Assembly (NCBI GenBank): GCA_046154185.1
Contig: JBJXGE010000039.1
Span: 27,024-91,023 of the forward strand
Source of the DNA: JBJXGE01 sp046154185
GTDB taxonomy: Bacteria > Planctomycetota > UBA8108 > UBA1146 > JAJFFE01
Length of the DNA: 64,000 bases
Direction of reading: 5' to 3'
Numbering within the stretch: the stretch's first letter is position 1; each line of letters begins with the position of its first letter. This document shows positions 24,033-33,979 of this stretch, one piece after another. A model generated the notes under the pieces. It searched no databases. It was not told the DNA's origin and was given only the letters and a program-made list of their open reading frames with translations. A program made the position numbers and the translations under genes.

Positions 24033-26573
24033 ATGAAACTGTCACGTCGCGCCGGCTCTAGGTTTAGCGGTGCTGGATTCCTACAGACGAATCTACATCG
24101 CATTGGACTCGCGATTCCGATCGCGCTCATCCTGCTCACCTTCACGGTCTCTCACGTAAGCTTCGCGCAAACGCCACCGGGTGGCGTTACGCCGCCGGCC
24201 GCGCCCGTGCACAAGGCGGGCGGCGAGGCGAACCTCGTGCTGCCAGCCCTCGACCAAGTCGTGTTTCTCGGCGGCATCAATGGTCACAATCTGTTGCTCG
24301 GCGGTTTGGTGATCTGCGCGCTCGGACTCTTGTTCGGAGTCGTGATTTATAGCCAAGTCAAAAACCTTCCCGTGCACAGTTCGATGCTCGAAATTTCCGA
24401 GCTGATCTACGAGACATGTAAGACCTACATGATTCAGCAGGGGAAGTTTCTGCTGCTGCTCGAGGTGTTCATCGGCGTGATTATGGTGTTGTACTTCGGC
24501 GTGTTGCTCGAGTTCGAAGCCCAAAAAGTCATCACCATTTTGCTGTTCAGCCTAGTCGGTATCGCCGGGAGCTACGGCGTTGCGTGGTTCGGAATTCGCA
24601 TTAACACGTTCGCGAACTCGCGCACGGCGTTCGCGAGTCTCCGCGGCAAGCCGTTTCCGTGTTACGCGATTCCGCTCAAGGCCGGCATGAGTATCGGCAT
24701 GTTGCTGATCAGCGTCGAGTTGCTGATCATGCTCTGCATTTTGCTCTTTGTACCAGGCGACTACGCGGGTTCCTGCTTCATCGGTTTCGCCATCGGAGAA
24801 TCGCTCGGCGCCGCGGCGCTGCGAATCGCGGGCGGAATCTTCACTAAGATTGCCGACATCGGCTCCGACCTCATGAAGATCGTCTTCAACATCAAGGAGG
24901 ACGACGCGCGCAACCCGGGCGTGATCGCCGACTGCACGGGCGATAACGCCGGTGACTCGGTCGGTCCCAGCGCCGATGGTTTTGAAACGTACGGCGTCAC
25001 GGGCGTCGCGCTGATCTCGTTCATTTTGCTCGCCGTCCCGGATCCCACCGTGCAGGTCCAACTGCTCGTGTGGATCTTCGTCATGCGCGTCATGATGGTC
25101 GTCGCTTCCGGCGTCTCCTATCTAGCCAACGAAGCCGTTGCGAAGAGTCGCTACGGCAACGCCGACAAGATGAACTACGAGCACCCGCTCACGAGCCTCG
25201 TGTGGCTCACTTCGATCGTGTCGGTGGTGGCGACCTATGCGGTCTCATACTTGCTGATCCCGGAGCTCCGCGGCGATACGACGTTGTGGTGGAAACTCTC
25301 GACGATCATCACGTGCGGCACGCTCGCGGGCGCGATCATTCCTGAACTGGTCAAGATCTTCACGTCGACCGAGTCAGCGCACGTGCGCGAAGTCGTGACA
25401 TCGTCGCGCGAGGGCGGCGCCTCGCTCAACATTCTCTCGGGACTCGTCGCCGGTAACTTCAGCGCGTACTGGCTCGGCATGACCATCGTCGCGTTGATGG
25501 CGATCGCCTACGGCGTGAGCACAATGGGGCTCGAGGCCACGGCGGCCGGACCGTTGATGATCGCCCCGGCGGTGTTCGCATTTGGTCTCGTGGCGTTCGG
25601 CTTCCTCGGCATGGGACCGGTCACGATCGCGGTCGACTCTTACGGCCCCGTGACCGACAACGCGCAATCGGTGTACGAGCTCTCGGTGATCGAGACGCTG
25701 CCGAACATCAAACAGGAGATCAAGCGCGACCACGGCTTCGACGTCAATTTCGAGAAGGCCAAGCACTACCTCGAAGAAAACGATGGCGCCGGCAACACCT
25801 TCAAGGCGACCGCGAAGCCGGTGCTCATTGGCACAGCGGTGGTCGGCGCGACGACGATGATCTTTTCGATCATCATGGTCTTAACTCAAGGCTTGAAGAC
25901 CGACCTCGACAAGCTGTCGCTCCTCCACCCGCCGTTCCTGCTCGGTCTCATCTGCGGCGGCGCCGTGATCTACTGGTTCACGGGCGCGTCGATGCAAGCC
26001 GTCACGACGGGCGCGTATCGCGCGGTCGAATTCATCAAGCGCAACATCAAACTCGAGGGCGCGACGAAGGCGTCGGTCGCGGACTCGAAAAAGGTCGTCG
26101 AGATCTGCACCCAGTACGCGCAGAAGGGCATGTTCAACATCTTCCTGACGGTGTTCTTCTCGACCCTCGCGTTCGCGTTCATCGAGCCGTATTTCTTCAT
26201 CGGCTACTTGATCTCGATCGCGCTCTTCGGCCTCTACCAAGCGATCTTCATGGCGAACGCCGGCGGCGCGTGGGACAACGCGAAGAAAGTGGTCGAAGTG
26301 AACCTGAAGGAAAAAGGTAGCCCCCTCCACGCGGCGACCGTGGTCGGCGACACCGTCGGCGACCCCTTCAAGGACACGTCGTCGGTCGCGATGAACCCGA
26401 TCATCAAATTCACGACGCTGTTCGGACTCCTCGCCGTCGAACTCGCCGTGAGCGTGTCGCATCAGAAAGGCACGGGCCTAACCCACGCGCTCGCCGCCGG
26501 TTTCTTCGTGATCTCGATGGTCTTCGTGTGGCGCTCGTTCTACGCAATGCGCATCAAGGCGGAAGCGGCGTAA
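24033..26573 (+). CDS. hppA: Divergent membrane-bound proton-pumping pyrophosphatase
   Basis: 846 residues, longer than most family members; AGGAGAAGG precedes the ATG. The N-terminus looks like a signal peptide (LAIPIALILLTFTVSHVSFAQ) before ~16 membrane helices. Conserved acidic segments are present: ADCTGDNAGDSVGPSAD, and GDTVGDPFKDTSS near the end. The DX7KXE motif is altered: D275-I-G-S-D-L-M-K282-I-V, one residue shorter and with V in place of the Glu. K591 in GNTFKATAK is at the position where Lys marks K+-independent proton pumps, but the residue three later is Ala rather than the usual Thr. It hydrolyses PPi and pumps H+ (inferred). Has its own promoter, leader and terminator. Confidence 0.93.
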   Translation: MKLSRRAGSRFSGAGFLQTNLHRIGLAIPIALILLTFTVSHVSFAQTPPGGVTPPAAPVHKAGGEANLVLPALDQVVFLGGINGHNLLLGGLVICALGLLFGVVIYSQVKNLPVHSSMLEISELIYETCKTYMIQQGKFLLLLEVFIGVIMVLYFGVLLEFEAQKVITILLFSLVGIAGSYGVAWFGIRINTFANSRTAFASLRGKPFPCYAIPLKAGMSIGMLLISVELLIMLCILLFVPGDYAGSCFIGFAIGESLGAAALRIAGGIFTKIADIGSDLMKIVFNIKEDDARNPGVIADCTGDNAGDSVGPSADGFETYGVTGVALISFILLAVPDPTVQVQLLVWIFVMRVMMVVASGVSYLANEAVAKSRYGNADKMNYEHPLTSLVWLTSIVSVVATYAVSYLLIPELRGDTTLWWKLSTIITCGTLAGAIIPELVKIFTSTESAHVREVVTSSREGGASLNILSGLVAGNFSAYWLGMTIVALMAIAYGVSTMGLEATAAGPLMIAPAVFAFGLVAFGFLGMGPVTIAVDSYGPVTDNAQSVYELSVIETLPNIKQEIKRDHGFDVNFEKAKHYLEENDGAGNTFKATAKPVLIGTAVVGATTMIFSIIMVLTQGLKTDLDKLSLLHPPFLLGLICGGAVIYWFTGASMQAVTTGAYRAVEFIKRNIKLEGATKASVADSKKVVEICTQYAQKGMFNIFLTVFFSTLAFAFIEPYFFIGYLISIALFGLYQAIFMANAGGAWDNAKKVVEVNLKEKGSPLHAATVVGDTVGDPFKDTSSVAMNPIIKFTTLFGLLAVELAVSVSHQKGTGLTHALAAGFFVISMVFVWRSFYAMRIKAEAA

Positions 26574-26612
26574 CGCCGCCTAGCCTCTTCACTGCGGAAG
26601 CAACCACGCACG

Positions 26613-26658
26613 CAGCGCGATCGGTACCCGAACCGGTACTGGTCGCGCTGCTTTTTCT
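26613..26658 (+). terminator. Intrinsic terminator of the membrane pyrophosphatase gene
   Basis: CAGCGCGATCGGTAC (26613-26627) and GTACTGGTCGCGCTG (26636-26650) form a 15-bp stem with two G-U pairs and an 8-base loop, followed by CTTTTTCT. It begins 40 bases after the stop codon. Confidence 0.85.
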
Positions 26659-26801
26659 GAGCCCGTCCACGCGATACCTGTCGACATTCACTACAAATTT
26701 CCTCGCAGAGCGACGCGGTTTCGCAATATTCTGCTGCCATCGTGATTCGTCGCTCCGTCGCTTCGCGCGGAGAAACTCCGCATAGACATCAGGGAGACAC
26801 C

Positions 26802-29800
26802 ATGCTGATCCGCGACTATCTGCGTTGCTGTTTCGCATTCCTCGCGCTTTCGCTCTTGCCCAGTTGTAGCGGCGATGCGCCCGACCCCGCGCCCGCCGCG
26901 GCCGGCTCGAGCGGCGCTCAAGCGCCGGCCCCACTCAAGGGCAAAGACCTCGGCAAAGCGAGTCAACTCGTCGGCGTCTGGTTCGCGACGAGTCGCGACG
27001 TCGACTTCGAGTGCCTGGAGTTCATGAAAGACGGCAAGGCGATCCTCGGCGATGGCTCGGCCGGCGTGACCGTCGACTACAGCGTGCTCGACGGCGGACG
27101 ACTGAGTCTCGTCGCACCGGGCGGCATGACGACCGTGTTCGCGGCGACGATCACCAGCGATCAGCTCGAGCTGTCCGGCGCCGGCTCGGTGCTCTTGAGC
27201 GGCGGGACGCATCGCTATCGCCGACTCGCCGCGGGCGAAAGTTGCGACGACGCCCGCAAGGTCGCCGTGAAGGCGCGAGCCGACGCTTACCGGAAACGCG
27301 TCGAATCGTTGGAGGCGTTTCTCAAACAACCCGGCCTCGTACTCGCCTTCGCCCAAACAGCGCCGGGCGCGCCGGCGTCGATCGCGCTCGCCGTCACGTC
27401 AACTGCGAGTCAGTTCACGGGGCAAGCGTGGCATGACGATCAACCGCCGCACTTGAATGCGATCAGCGGCCAGTTGCAGTTCAACGAAGCCGCCAATGCC
27501 GCGAGCGTGCTGGTGAACTTCGGTCCGCGCATCGCACCGCCCGCGACGCAGCCCGATGGCGGCGGTCAGATCAGCATGTCAGTCGAAGGCGATGGCAAGG
27601 ACCTGCGGATATCGTCGAAAGTGACTTTTGGCGGCGGCGGACCCGCGCACGAGATGGTGTTGCGCTCGGATCCCAAATTGCACGCCGAAATCGTCAAGCG
27701 CTACGAAGCCGAGCTCGTCGCGATCGAGGCGATCAAACAGCCGCTCCTCGCGATGCTCAAAGACTACGCAGAGCTGCGCGGACAACTCCAGTCGATGGAT
27801 CAGCGCACTACGGAAGTCGACACCACGAAACTCACACTCGTGCGCGATCCAAAGACGGGTCAATACACGTGCGAGGGCATTTTCGTAGGGCCCCGTGGAC
27901 GGGGCGAGCTCGTGACGCCCGCAGCCGCCGAAATCGCCGTGGCGAATAAGAAGCCGCTCCTGCGCATCGTTTGCCCGGGGCGCGAATACTTGCTCGAGCT
28001 ACCCGACGCGAAAGCGATGAAACTCTCCGGTCAGTGGTCGGGACCCGGCGTCGAGGCCCGCGGCGCGCAGTTCGAAGTGACCGAGTCGCTCGACGCGGCG
28101 GCACGCGACGCAAAATTTGAAACGCTGCGAAAGGCGCTCCGCGCGCTCGCCGCCGACTCAGTCTTCACCGGACTCGCATTCGAAGACAGCCGCTCCGGAA
28201 TGGAGATGCCGATTCCCTTCCGGCTCCAGATCACCTTGCAGCCAGACGGCAAGGTCGCCGGTGTCGGCGAATATCCGACGCTTGAGACTCGAATGACCCT
28301 GGCCGGGCAGCTGGTGGAGTCGTCGATGGGTCCGCGGTTGCAACTCAATTTCACCGCCGTCGAGTCGACGCCCGGCAACAAGATCTTTCTGCGCAGCATC
28401 CAAAATGGCGCCTGGCAGCTCACGCCGGAGGCGGGCGCCGGCCCCCTGCAGCTCACTGGACACTTCACCGGACCACCCGTGCGGACAACGACGCTCACGC
28501 TCGTGAACGCCGACTCGACGGCGCGATTGCGCAAACATCTGACCGATGTGATGGGCCAGGGTGGTCGCTTTTACGTCGCGAAATTCGTCGGCTGGCAGCA
28601 AGCCGGCCAGACGCCGACTGTCGTCGAATGGCAGTTCGACGCTGCGACCGACAAACTCACCGGACGCAAACTCGTCGACGGCCGCCACCTCGGCACCAAC
28701 GAAAAAATGGTCACGAGTTATGCTGGCGACCTGAAGTCCGAGCACGGTTGGAACACATTCGAAGTGATGCAAGTCTCGCCGTTTCATACGTATGACCGCG
28801 CCGTCGGCGCGCTCAAGTTGTACGTCGCGGAAGATGTGCGCGGAGTGCTGCACTTGAATGGCGCCATGATCAACATGGGCCAAGTGCCGAACGACAAACC
28901 GTTGCCGGCGTTCCCCGCGACCATGGAGCGTTTGATCGGGCTCATTCCCGTCGCCGACACCGATGCCGCGACGCACGCGGCGATTGACAAGGCCATCGCC
29001 GATGTCGAAGCGGCGCACGACGCGGCCGACGCGGCCACCAAGGCCGCGCAATCAGCCGCCATCGATGCGCGCCGCGCCAAACTGGCGCCGTATTTCCCGA
29101 TGTTTTTGGCGCAGGCGACCCTCGTCATAACGACGGACGCGCCCGCTGCGATGGGCAGCGTCATCATCGAGTCGCAGGTCGACGAAGCGAGCGCCACGAT
29201 CCGCGGCAACGGCCTCGACCTCCGGGCGATGCCCTTCCGCGAGTTTACGTTTGAGAGCGGAGTCGACAATTATGGCAACTTGACGATTACGACTTCGCTG
29301 TCGGCGACGCCACTCGCCTTCGCGGCGCCGAAGGACAATGTCGCCGCGGGCCGCGGGGTCGCGCTCAAGCTCTTGCCGGACGCCGAACGCGCGAAGCTCG
29401 ACGCCACGATCGCGCTCGGCAAGCGCTTGCAATCCGCCGCCCAGACCGTGTTGACCGTGGAGATTCTCGACCCACCGACCGCAAAGACGCGCGAAGCAAG
29501 CCTTGCGGCCGTCGGCATGCCGGGCAACGCGCTCTACAAGAACGCGCGCAACGACCAAGTCTCGGCCATGTTCACGCCGCAATCGAACGGCCGCTACAGG
29601 TGGACGAAAGAGCCCGTGACGCATCGCCTCAACGAACCGATGACCGGAAAGGCGATCTACATCAAGAACGGCGCCCCCACCGACAACCTCGTCGTCATCA
29701 TCAACGGCGTCCACCGCGCCACCATCGCGGCCATCGCCCAACACGGCGCCGCCATCATCTCGCTGCCCCCCGATCTCGAGATTCTCGACCTCCGCCTCCA

Positions 29801-29846
29801 AGCCGAGGGCACCGCACAAGCGCGCGGCGTCGTGTTGTTGAACTAG
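26802..29846 (+). CDS. Large hypothetical lipoprotein
   Basis: 1014 residues from ATG 26802, with GGGAG five bases upstream; the frame extends to 26742 without a ribosome site. The signal peptide ends in LLPSC (lipidated Cys22). A Pro/Ala/Gly linker (~26-47) leads to repeated beta-rich segments of the form FKLTLVRDPKTGQYTCEG and LTGHFTGPPV, which look like several copies of one ~200-residue domain that reports substitution of an effect size (Q-L-P-D-G-K-V-A-G patterns). One helical stretch (~735-775) is Ala/Asp-rich (AIADVEAAHDAADAATKAAQ). No family recognised. Probably anchored in the outer or inner membrane facing the periplasm. Genes on both sides are unrelated. Confidence 0.75.
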   Translation: MLIRDYLRCCFAFLALSLLPSCSGDAPDPAPAAAGSSGAQAPAPLKGKDLGKASQLVGVWFATSRDVDFECLEFMKDGKAILGDGSAGVTVDYSVLDGGRLSLVAPGGMTTVFAATITSDQLELSGAGSVLLSGGTHRYRRLAAGESCDDARKVAVKARADAYRKRVESLEAFLKQPGLVLAFAQTAPGAPASIALAVTSTASQFTGQAWHDDQPPHLNAISGQLQFNEAANAASVLVNFGPRIAPPATQPDGGGQISMSVEGDGKDLRISSKVTFGGGGPAHEMVLRSDPKLHAEIVKRYEAELVAIEAIKQPLLAMLKDYAELRGQLQSMDQRTTEVDTTKLTLVRDPKTGQYTCEGIFVGPRGRGELVTPAAAEIAVANKKPLLRIVCPGREYLLELPDAKAMKLSGQWSGPGVEARGAQFEVTESLDAAARDAKFETLRKALRALAADSVFTGLAFEDSRSGMEMPIPFRLQITLQPDGKVAGVGEYPTLETRMTLAGQLVESSMGPRLQLNFTAVESTPGNKIFLRSIQNGAWQLTPEAGAGPLQLTGHFTGPPVRTTTLTLVNADSTARLRKHLTDVMGQGGRFYVAKFVGWQQAGQTPTVVEWQFDAATDKLTGRKLVDGRHLGTNEKMVTSYAGDLKSEHGWNTFEVMQVSPFHTYDRAVGALKLYVAEDVRGVLHLNGAMINMGQVPNDKPLPAFPATMERLIGLIPVADTDAATHAAIDKAIADVEAAHDAADAATKAAQSAAIDARRAKLAPYFPMFLAQATLVITTDAPAAMGSVIIESQVDEASATIRGNGLDLRAMPFREFTFESGVDNYGNLTITTSLSATPLAFAAPKDNVAAGRGVALKLLPDAERAKLDATIALGKRLQSAAQTVLTVEILDPPTAKTREASLAAVGMPGNALYKNARNDQVSAMFTPQSNGRYRWTKEPVTHRLNEPMTGKAIYIKNGAPTDNLVVIINGVHRATIAAIAQHGAAIISLPPDLEILDLRLQAEGTAQARGVVLLN

Positions 29847-30022
29847 GCGCGTTGAGCTCCCCGGATTGAACGAAGATGCCGAGCGCCCACTTGCGCGCCC
29901 GAAAGTGAGCATGACGCGAAGCAAGTTCCACAGTCGGCCGCGCGCCTCGAGTGGTACACTATCCGCCGCTTCGGGCTCTTACTCGCATTCCGCGGCTGTG
30001 CATACGGAGAGGAACTGACATC

Positions 30023-30754
30023 ATGTGGCGAACGCTACTTGTCGTGACATTTTGCGTCGGCGCGTCCTTGGCTCGACTGGAAGCGCAAGTGGCGGGCGAC
30101 GCGTGCGTCGATGCGGTCGGTCTCGGTGGCGTCGGCACCGTGTCGTTCTCGACCGTCGGCGCCACGACGGATGGATTCCCGGTCGCCGGCTGCGGCGGCG
30201 CGAGTCAAATCTCGAACGACATTTGGTACTGCTTCACGCCGCTCGGACCGGGCGTCGTCGAAATCGAACTTGAGAATCAGACTTTTCCCGCGGCAGTCGC
30301 GGTCTACTCGATGTGTTTGTGTCCTGCGAGTCCGTCGCAACTGCTCGGTTGCGATTCCGGCTCCGTCCCGACCGTGATCTTTCCGGTGGCGATGGGCAAT
30401 TCTTTTCTGATTCGGGTCGGCGGCGCGGCAGCCGGCGCGAGCGGCACCGGCGATCTCACGCTCAATAACCATATGCGGCGCGGCGACTGCAATGACGACG
30501 GGCTCCTCAACATCGCCGATGCCATTTATACGTTGACGTACTTGTTCCCACCGCCGACGGGCGGCACGGTCGATCCGCCGTGCAAAGATGATTGCGACTC
30601 CAATGACGACGCCGCCGTCGATGTCGCCGATGCCGTGCAGCTCCTCTCAACGCTCTTCAGTTCGGCGGGTCCGCTCCCCGCGCCGTTCCCCAACTGCGGT
30701 CGCGATCCGACGCCGGACCTCCTCGATTGCCCGCGCAAGGAAAGCTGCCCTTAG
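30023..30754 (+). CDS. Small secreted protein with dockerin-like repeats and Cys tail
   Basis: 243 residues; ATG 30023 preceded by GGAGAGGA. Signal peptide (WRTLLVVTFCVGASLARLEA). Residues ~22-145 are a beta domain like the bacterial pre-peptidase C-terminal (PPC) type: NDIWYCFTPLGPGVVEIELENQTFPAAVAVY. Residues ~150-243 are two dockerin-like repeats (RRGDCNDDGLLNIADA; CDSNDDAAVDVADA) and the tail PFPNCGRDPTPDLLDC...ESCP. No enzyme domain, so it is likely a binding or structural surface protein. Its stop overlaps the stop of the convergent kinase gene by three bases (TTAG), leaving no room for a terminator between them. Confidence 0.8.
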   Translation: MWRTLLVVTFCVGASLARLEAQVAGDACVDAVGLGGVGTVSFSTVGATTDGFPVAGCGGASQISNDIWYCFTPLGPGVVEIELENQTFPAAVAVYSMCLCPASPSQLLGCDSGSVPTVIFPVAMGNSFLIRVGGAAAGASGTGDLTLNNHMRRGDCNDDGLLNIADAIYTLTYLFPPPTGGTVDPPCKDDCDSNDDAAVDVADAVQLLSTLFSSAGPLPAPFPNCGRDPTPDLLDCPRKESCP

Positions 30755-33186
30755 GGTCCGCACGCCGCCAATAGCTCCGCGATTTCGCGTCGACGCGCGT
30801 CCGTCGGGTTCGCGCTGAGCGAGCACTCGCGTGCGGCATCGTCAGCGGCGGCGCGCGCGCCGCGCGCATCTTTGGCGCGCAATCGCAAGCGACTGAGACC
30901 GATCAGCGACTCGACGCGCTTCGGGTGGCCAGTCGGCAGCGCTTCGTGCTCGATCGCGATCGCTTGCTTTAGCAACTCCTCGGCGCGGACGAGGTCGCCG
31001 GCTTGTTCGCGTAGTTGGGAAAGACCTCGATAAACATGGGCGCAGGAGGCGTGCACGCGCCCGTAAGCGAGTTCGAAAATTCGCAGCGCTGCCTCGAGAT
31101 GCTGCGCGGACTCCTCGCAACGACCGGTCTCGCGCAACACTGTCGCCAAATTATTGTGGCAGTTCGCGACCGGCGGAGCGTCCGGCCCCAACAGGCGACT
31201 GCGCAGTTCCAACGCGCGACGAAACAAGACTTCGGCTTCGTCGTAACGCTTCAAGTGCGAGTACAAGAAAGCGAGGCTGTTGAGGTCAGTCGCGTGCTCG
31301 GGATGCTCGTCGCCCACCAGTCGCAGGCGCAGCGCCAATGCTTCGCGAAGTCGTGCTTCGGCCTCGCCGTAGCGCTCGAGACTGACCAGCACGAGACCGA
31401 GATTGTTGAGCGTCACCGCCACCTGCACGCTGTCGTCGCCGAGGAGCTCGCGCCGGACCTCGAGCGCGCTCAAGTAATACGCCTCGGCTTCCCCGTAGCG
31501 ACCCAAGTGCCGCATCAAAAAACCCAGATCATTTGTGTAGCGCGCGGTCGCGAGGCTGCGTTCGCCCGTCACGCGGCGCGCGATGTCGAGCGCGCGGCGC
31601 AAGAGCGGCTCCGCGCCCGCAAAATCGCCGCGGTGCAGCAACATGGCGCCGAGGTTGTTGCAAGTCTCCGCAACTTCGGGGTGCTCGGCGCCGAGTCCGC
31701 GTTCGCGCACCGCAAGCGCTTCGCGATAGAGCGGTTCGGCGCGGCTGAATTCGCCGAGCGAACAATGAGCGGCCGCCAGCGCATCGATCGCGGTCGCGAG
31801 TTCCGCATCGTCGCGCACCGCGAGGCCGCGACGCTCATCCACAGCGGCGGCCAGCACTCGACACGCGTCGTCGTGATGGCCGAGCGAGCGATAGATATTG
31901 CCGAACGCCGTCAGAAGCATCGCCTGCACGTCGGGACCGCCGGGCGGCTCGCGCTTGAGCTTTTCGAGACCACGCTCGATGAGCTCGTGGACGGTCATGT
32001 TTTTCGACTTCTCTTCACTCGGGTTCGCGACTTGAAACATCTGCAGCAAGAAATCCGAAAATGCGCGCGCACGCGCGGCGATCTTGCGATTCTCATTCGC
32101 ATCGAGCGCGGCTTGCTGCTGCGCGGCCAAGTAGTCGCGCAGCTTGGACGCGAGGTCCGCCGCGCTCAAATAGCGATTCGTACTCTCTCGCGCCATCGCG
32201 CGCTCGCACACTTCGACGAGTTCCGGCGGCGCCTCGGGCGCGAGCGTGGCGAGCACCGTCGGTGGACCGCGCCGCACGTGCTCGACAATCTCGCGCGCCC
32301 GCGCGGTGGTCTCCGTTTCCGCGATCAAATCGCTATAGGGCGCACGACCGCTGAGTAACAGATAAAGGAGCGCGCCGAGCGCATACACATCGGTCGCCGG
32401 CGACACGAGCTCGCTTTTACCCTGCGCTTGCTCAGGTGACATGTAGCTTGGCGTGCCAAGCACGGAACCCGAAAGAGTGAGCGCCTCCTCGTTGCTGTCG
32501 GCAACATCCTCCGCAGAAACTTCGTCCGGAGTCGCCACGCCTAGAACTTTCGCAAGCCCCCAGTCCATCACATAGACCTCGCCGTACTCCCCCACCAACA
32601 CGTTGGCGGGTTTGAGGTCTCGGTGCACGACGCCGCGCGCATGCGCATAGGCGACGGTATCCGTCACGCGAATGAGCACTTCGAGTGCGCGCGCCAGCTG
32701 CCAACCTTCGTGTCGCGCGCGGGCGAGTTGAAAGATCTCGCCGAGTTCGCGACCATCGACGAGTTTCATCGTGAAGAACGGCCGCTGCGCGCCGTCGAAA
32801 CCGAGTTCATGGATCGGCACGACACCCGGGTGGTCGAGCTGACCGGTGATTTTCGCTTCGCGGATGAATCGCCGCAGCAGCGCGATCTCGGCGGAGGGCG
32901 AACGCGCGCTGTCAGTCGCCGCCGTGCGCATCACCTTCATCGCGAGCACACGATCGAGATCCCGATCCCAAACTTCATAGACCGCACCCATGCCGCCGTG
33001 GGCAACTTCGTCGCGCAAGAGATAGCGATCGCTCGGCGTCGGTGGCGCTTCGCTCGCGCGCGGCGCCGCGTCGGTAGGCGCGCCGCCATAACGCTCGGCA
33101 AGCCGGGCCGCAAACGCGAATGAAAGCGGTGGAACTGCGGCAGCGTCGGGCTTTGCGGGATCAGGATCGGGCGAGGGTGGACGCAT
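30751..33186 (-). CDS. Ser/Thr protein kinase with C-terminal TPR repeats
   Basis: 811 residues from ATG 33186; the frame is open to 33393, but that extension would run into the divergent sigma gene. Kinase domain ~55-330: glycine loop VAHGGMGAVYEV, K84 in LAMKVM, H188-R-D-LKPAN, D208-W-G, GTPSYMSPEQA. DWG instead of DFG is usual in planctomycete kinases. A linker with SDFLLQMFQVANPSEEKSKNMTVHELIERG, common to this kinase type, is followed by about ten TPRs (e.g. NNLGAMLLHRGDFAGAEPLLRRALDI). I see no membrane helix between the kinase and the TPRs, so it appears cytosolic. Divergent from an ECF sigma gene, a pairing reported in planctomycetes, which suggests the kinase acts in that sigma pathway. 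Confidence 0.93.
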   Translation of the reverse strand: MRPPSPDPDPAKPDAAAVPPLSFAFAARLAERYGGAPTDAAPRASEAPPTPSDRYLLRDEVAHGGMGAVYEVWDRDLDRVLAMKVMRTAATDSARSPSAEIALLRRFIREAKITGQLDHPGVVPIHELGFDGAQRPFFTMKLVDGRELGEIFQLARARHEGWQLARALEVLIRVTDTVAYAHARGVVHRDLKPANVLVGEYGEVYVMDWGLAKVLGVATPDEVSAEDVADSNEEALTLSGSVLGTPSYMSPEQAQGKSELVSPATDVYALGALLYLLLSGRAPYSDLIAETETTARAREIVEHVRRGPPTVLATLAPEAPPELVEVCERAMARESTNRYLSAADLASKLRDYLAAQQQAALDANENRKIAARARAFSDFLLQMFQVANPSEEKSKNMTVHELIERGLEKLKREPPGGPDVQAMLLTAFGNIYRSLGHHDDACRVLAAAVDERRGLAVRDDAELATAIDALAAAHCSLGEFSRAEPLYREALAVRERGLGAEHPEVAETCNNLGAMLLHRGDFAGAEPLLRRALDIARRVTGERSLATARYTNDLGFLMRHLGRYGEAEAYYLSALEVRRELLGDDSVQVAVTLNNLGLVLVSLERYGEAEARLREALALRLRLVGDEHPEHATDLNSLAFLYSHLKRYDEAEVLFRRALELRSRLLGPDAPPVANCHNNLATVLRETGRCEESAQHLEAALRIFELAYGRVHASCAHVYRGLSQLREQAGDLVRAEELLKQAIAIEHEALPTGHPKRVESLIGLSRLRLRAKDARGARAAADDAARECSLSANPTDARRREIAELLAACGP

Positions 33187-33298
33187 TCGGACTCCGATGG
33201 ATAGACTTCCGCGCTCCAGAGCACGCCACATTCTAGGAACTACCGGCGGTGTTCGCCACGGCGTAGCGACGGAACCGTTGCTGACCTCCCAAGGACTG

Positions 33299-33979
33299 AT
33301 GGAAGAAAACACGACACCCGACGACGAACGACCCACGCCAGCCGGGTCCAAGCTCGGAGCAGAGCCATCGTTCTCTGACCTGGTCGCCCGCATCTGTCAT
33401 GGCGACCGCGCCGCGCTCGCCGAGCTCGCGGCACGCGAAACGCCGCGACTCATGCGACGACTCGAGCGCCGCATTCCGGCGTCGCTGCGCCGTCGCATCG
33501 GTGCGAGCGACCTCGTGCAGATGACGCTCGCGGATCTCGCCGCGAAACAAGACGCGCTCGAGGATCGCGGCGTCGCGGCTTTTCGCCGCCTCGTTACGGA
33601 AATCGCCGACGGGCAGCTTGCGCGGGCGTTCGTACGCGAACGCGCGCAACGCCGCGACATGCTGCGCGAGCAACGCGTCGAGCCGCGCTCAGACGTCTCG
33701 GGTACCCACGTCGCGGGCGGGATCAGTCAGATTCCGGGATCCGTCGCGACGCCGTCACAGGCGCTCGCGCTCACCGAAGAGGTCGCGCAAATGCGCGCCG
33801 CATTTCCCCGGCTCTCGGCGAGCGATCAGGAGATCATCCGCTGGATCGACTATGAGGAAATCAGTTACGACGAAGTGGCGCAGCGGCTCGATATCTCCGT
33901 GAAGACCGCGCAAAAACGCCACAGCCGCGCTGTCAGCGCGCTGCGAGAAATTCTACGCGTCGACAACAAAGAAAAGTAA
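33299..33979 (+). CDS. ECF-type RNA polymerase sigma factor, planctomycete type
   Basis: 226 residues from ATG 33299 with AAGGA six bases upstream. Region 2: FSDLVARICHGDRAALAELAARETPRLMRRL...ASDLVQMTLADLA. Region 4: LSASDQEIIRWIDYEEISYDEVAQRLDISVKTAQKRHSRAVSAL. The wide spacer between them and the RRRIGASDLVQ form are typical of sigma factors seen mainly in Planctomycetota. Divergent from the TPR kinase, with a 112-base shared upstream region. No anti-sigma gene is near. Control by phosphorylation by the neighbouring kinase is a reasonable inference. Confidence 0.9.
   Translation: MEENTTPDDERPTPAGSKLGAEPSFSDLVARICHGDRAALAELAARETPRLMRRLERRIPASLRRRIGASDLVQMTLADLAAKQDALEDRGVAAFRRLVTEIADGQLARAFVRERAQRRDMLREQRVEPRSDVSGTHVAGGISQIPGSVATPSQALALTEEVAQMRAAFPRLSASDQEIIRWIDYEEISYDEVAQRLDISVKTAQKRHSRAVSALREILRVDNKEK

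Noticed and set aside
33236..33265. ECF-like promoter GGAACT...CGTA before the sigma gene
   Set aside because: The spacer is 20 bases, longer than the 15-17 usual for ECF promoters, and no alternative -10 fits.
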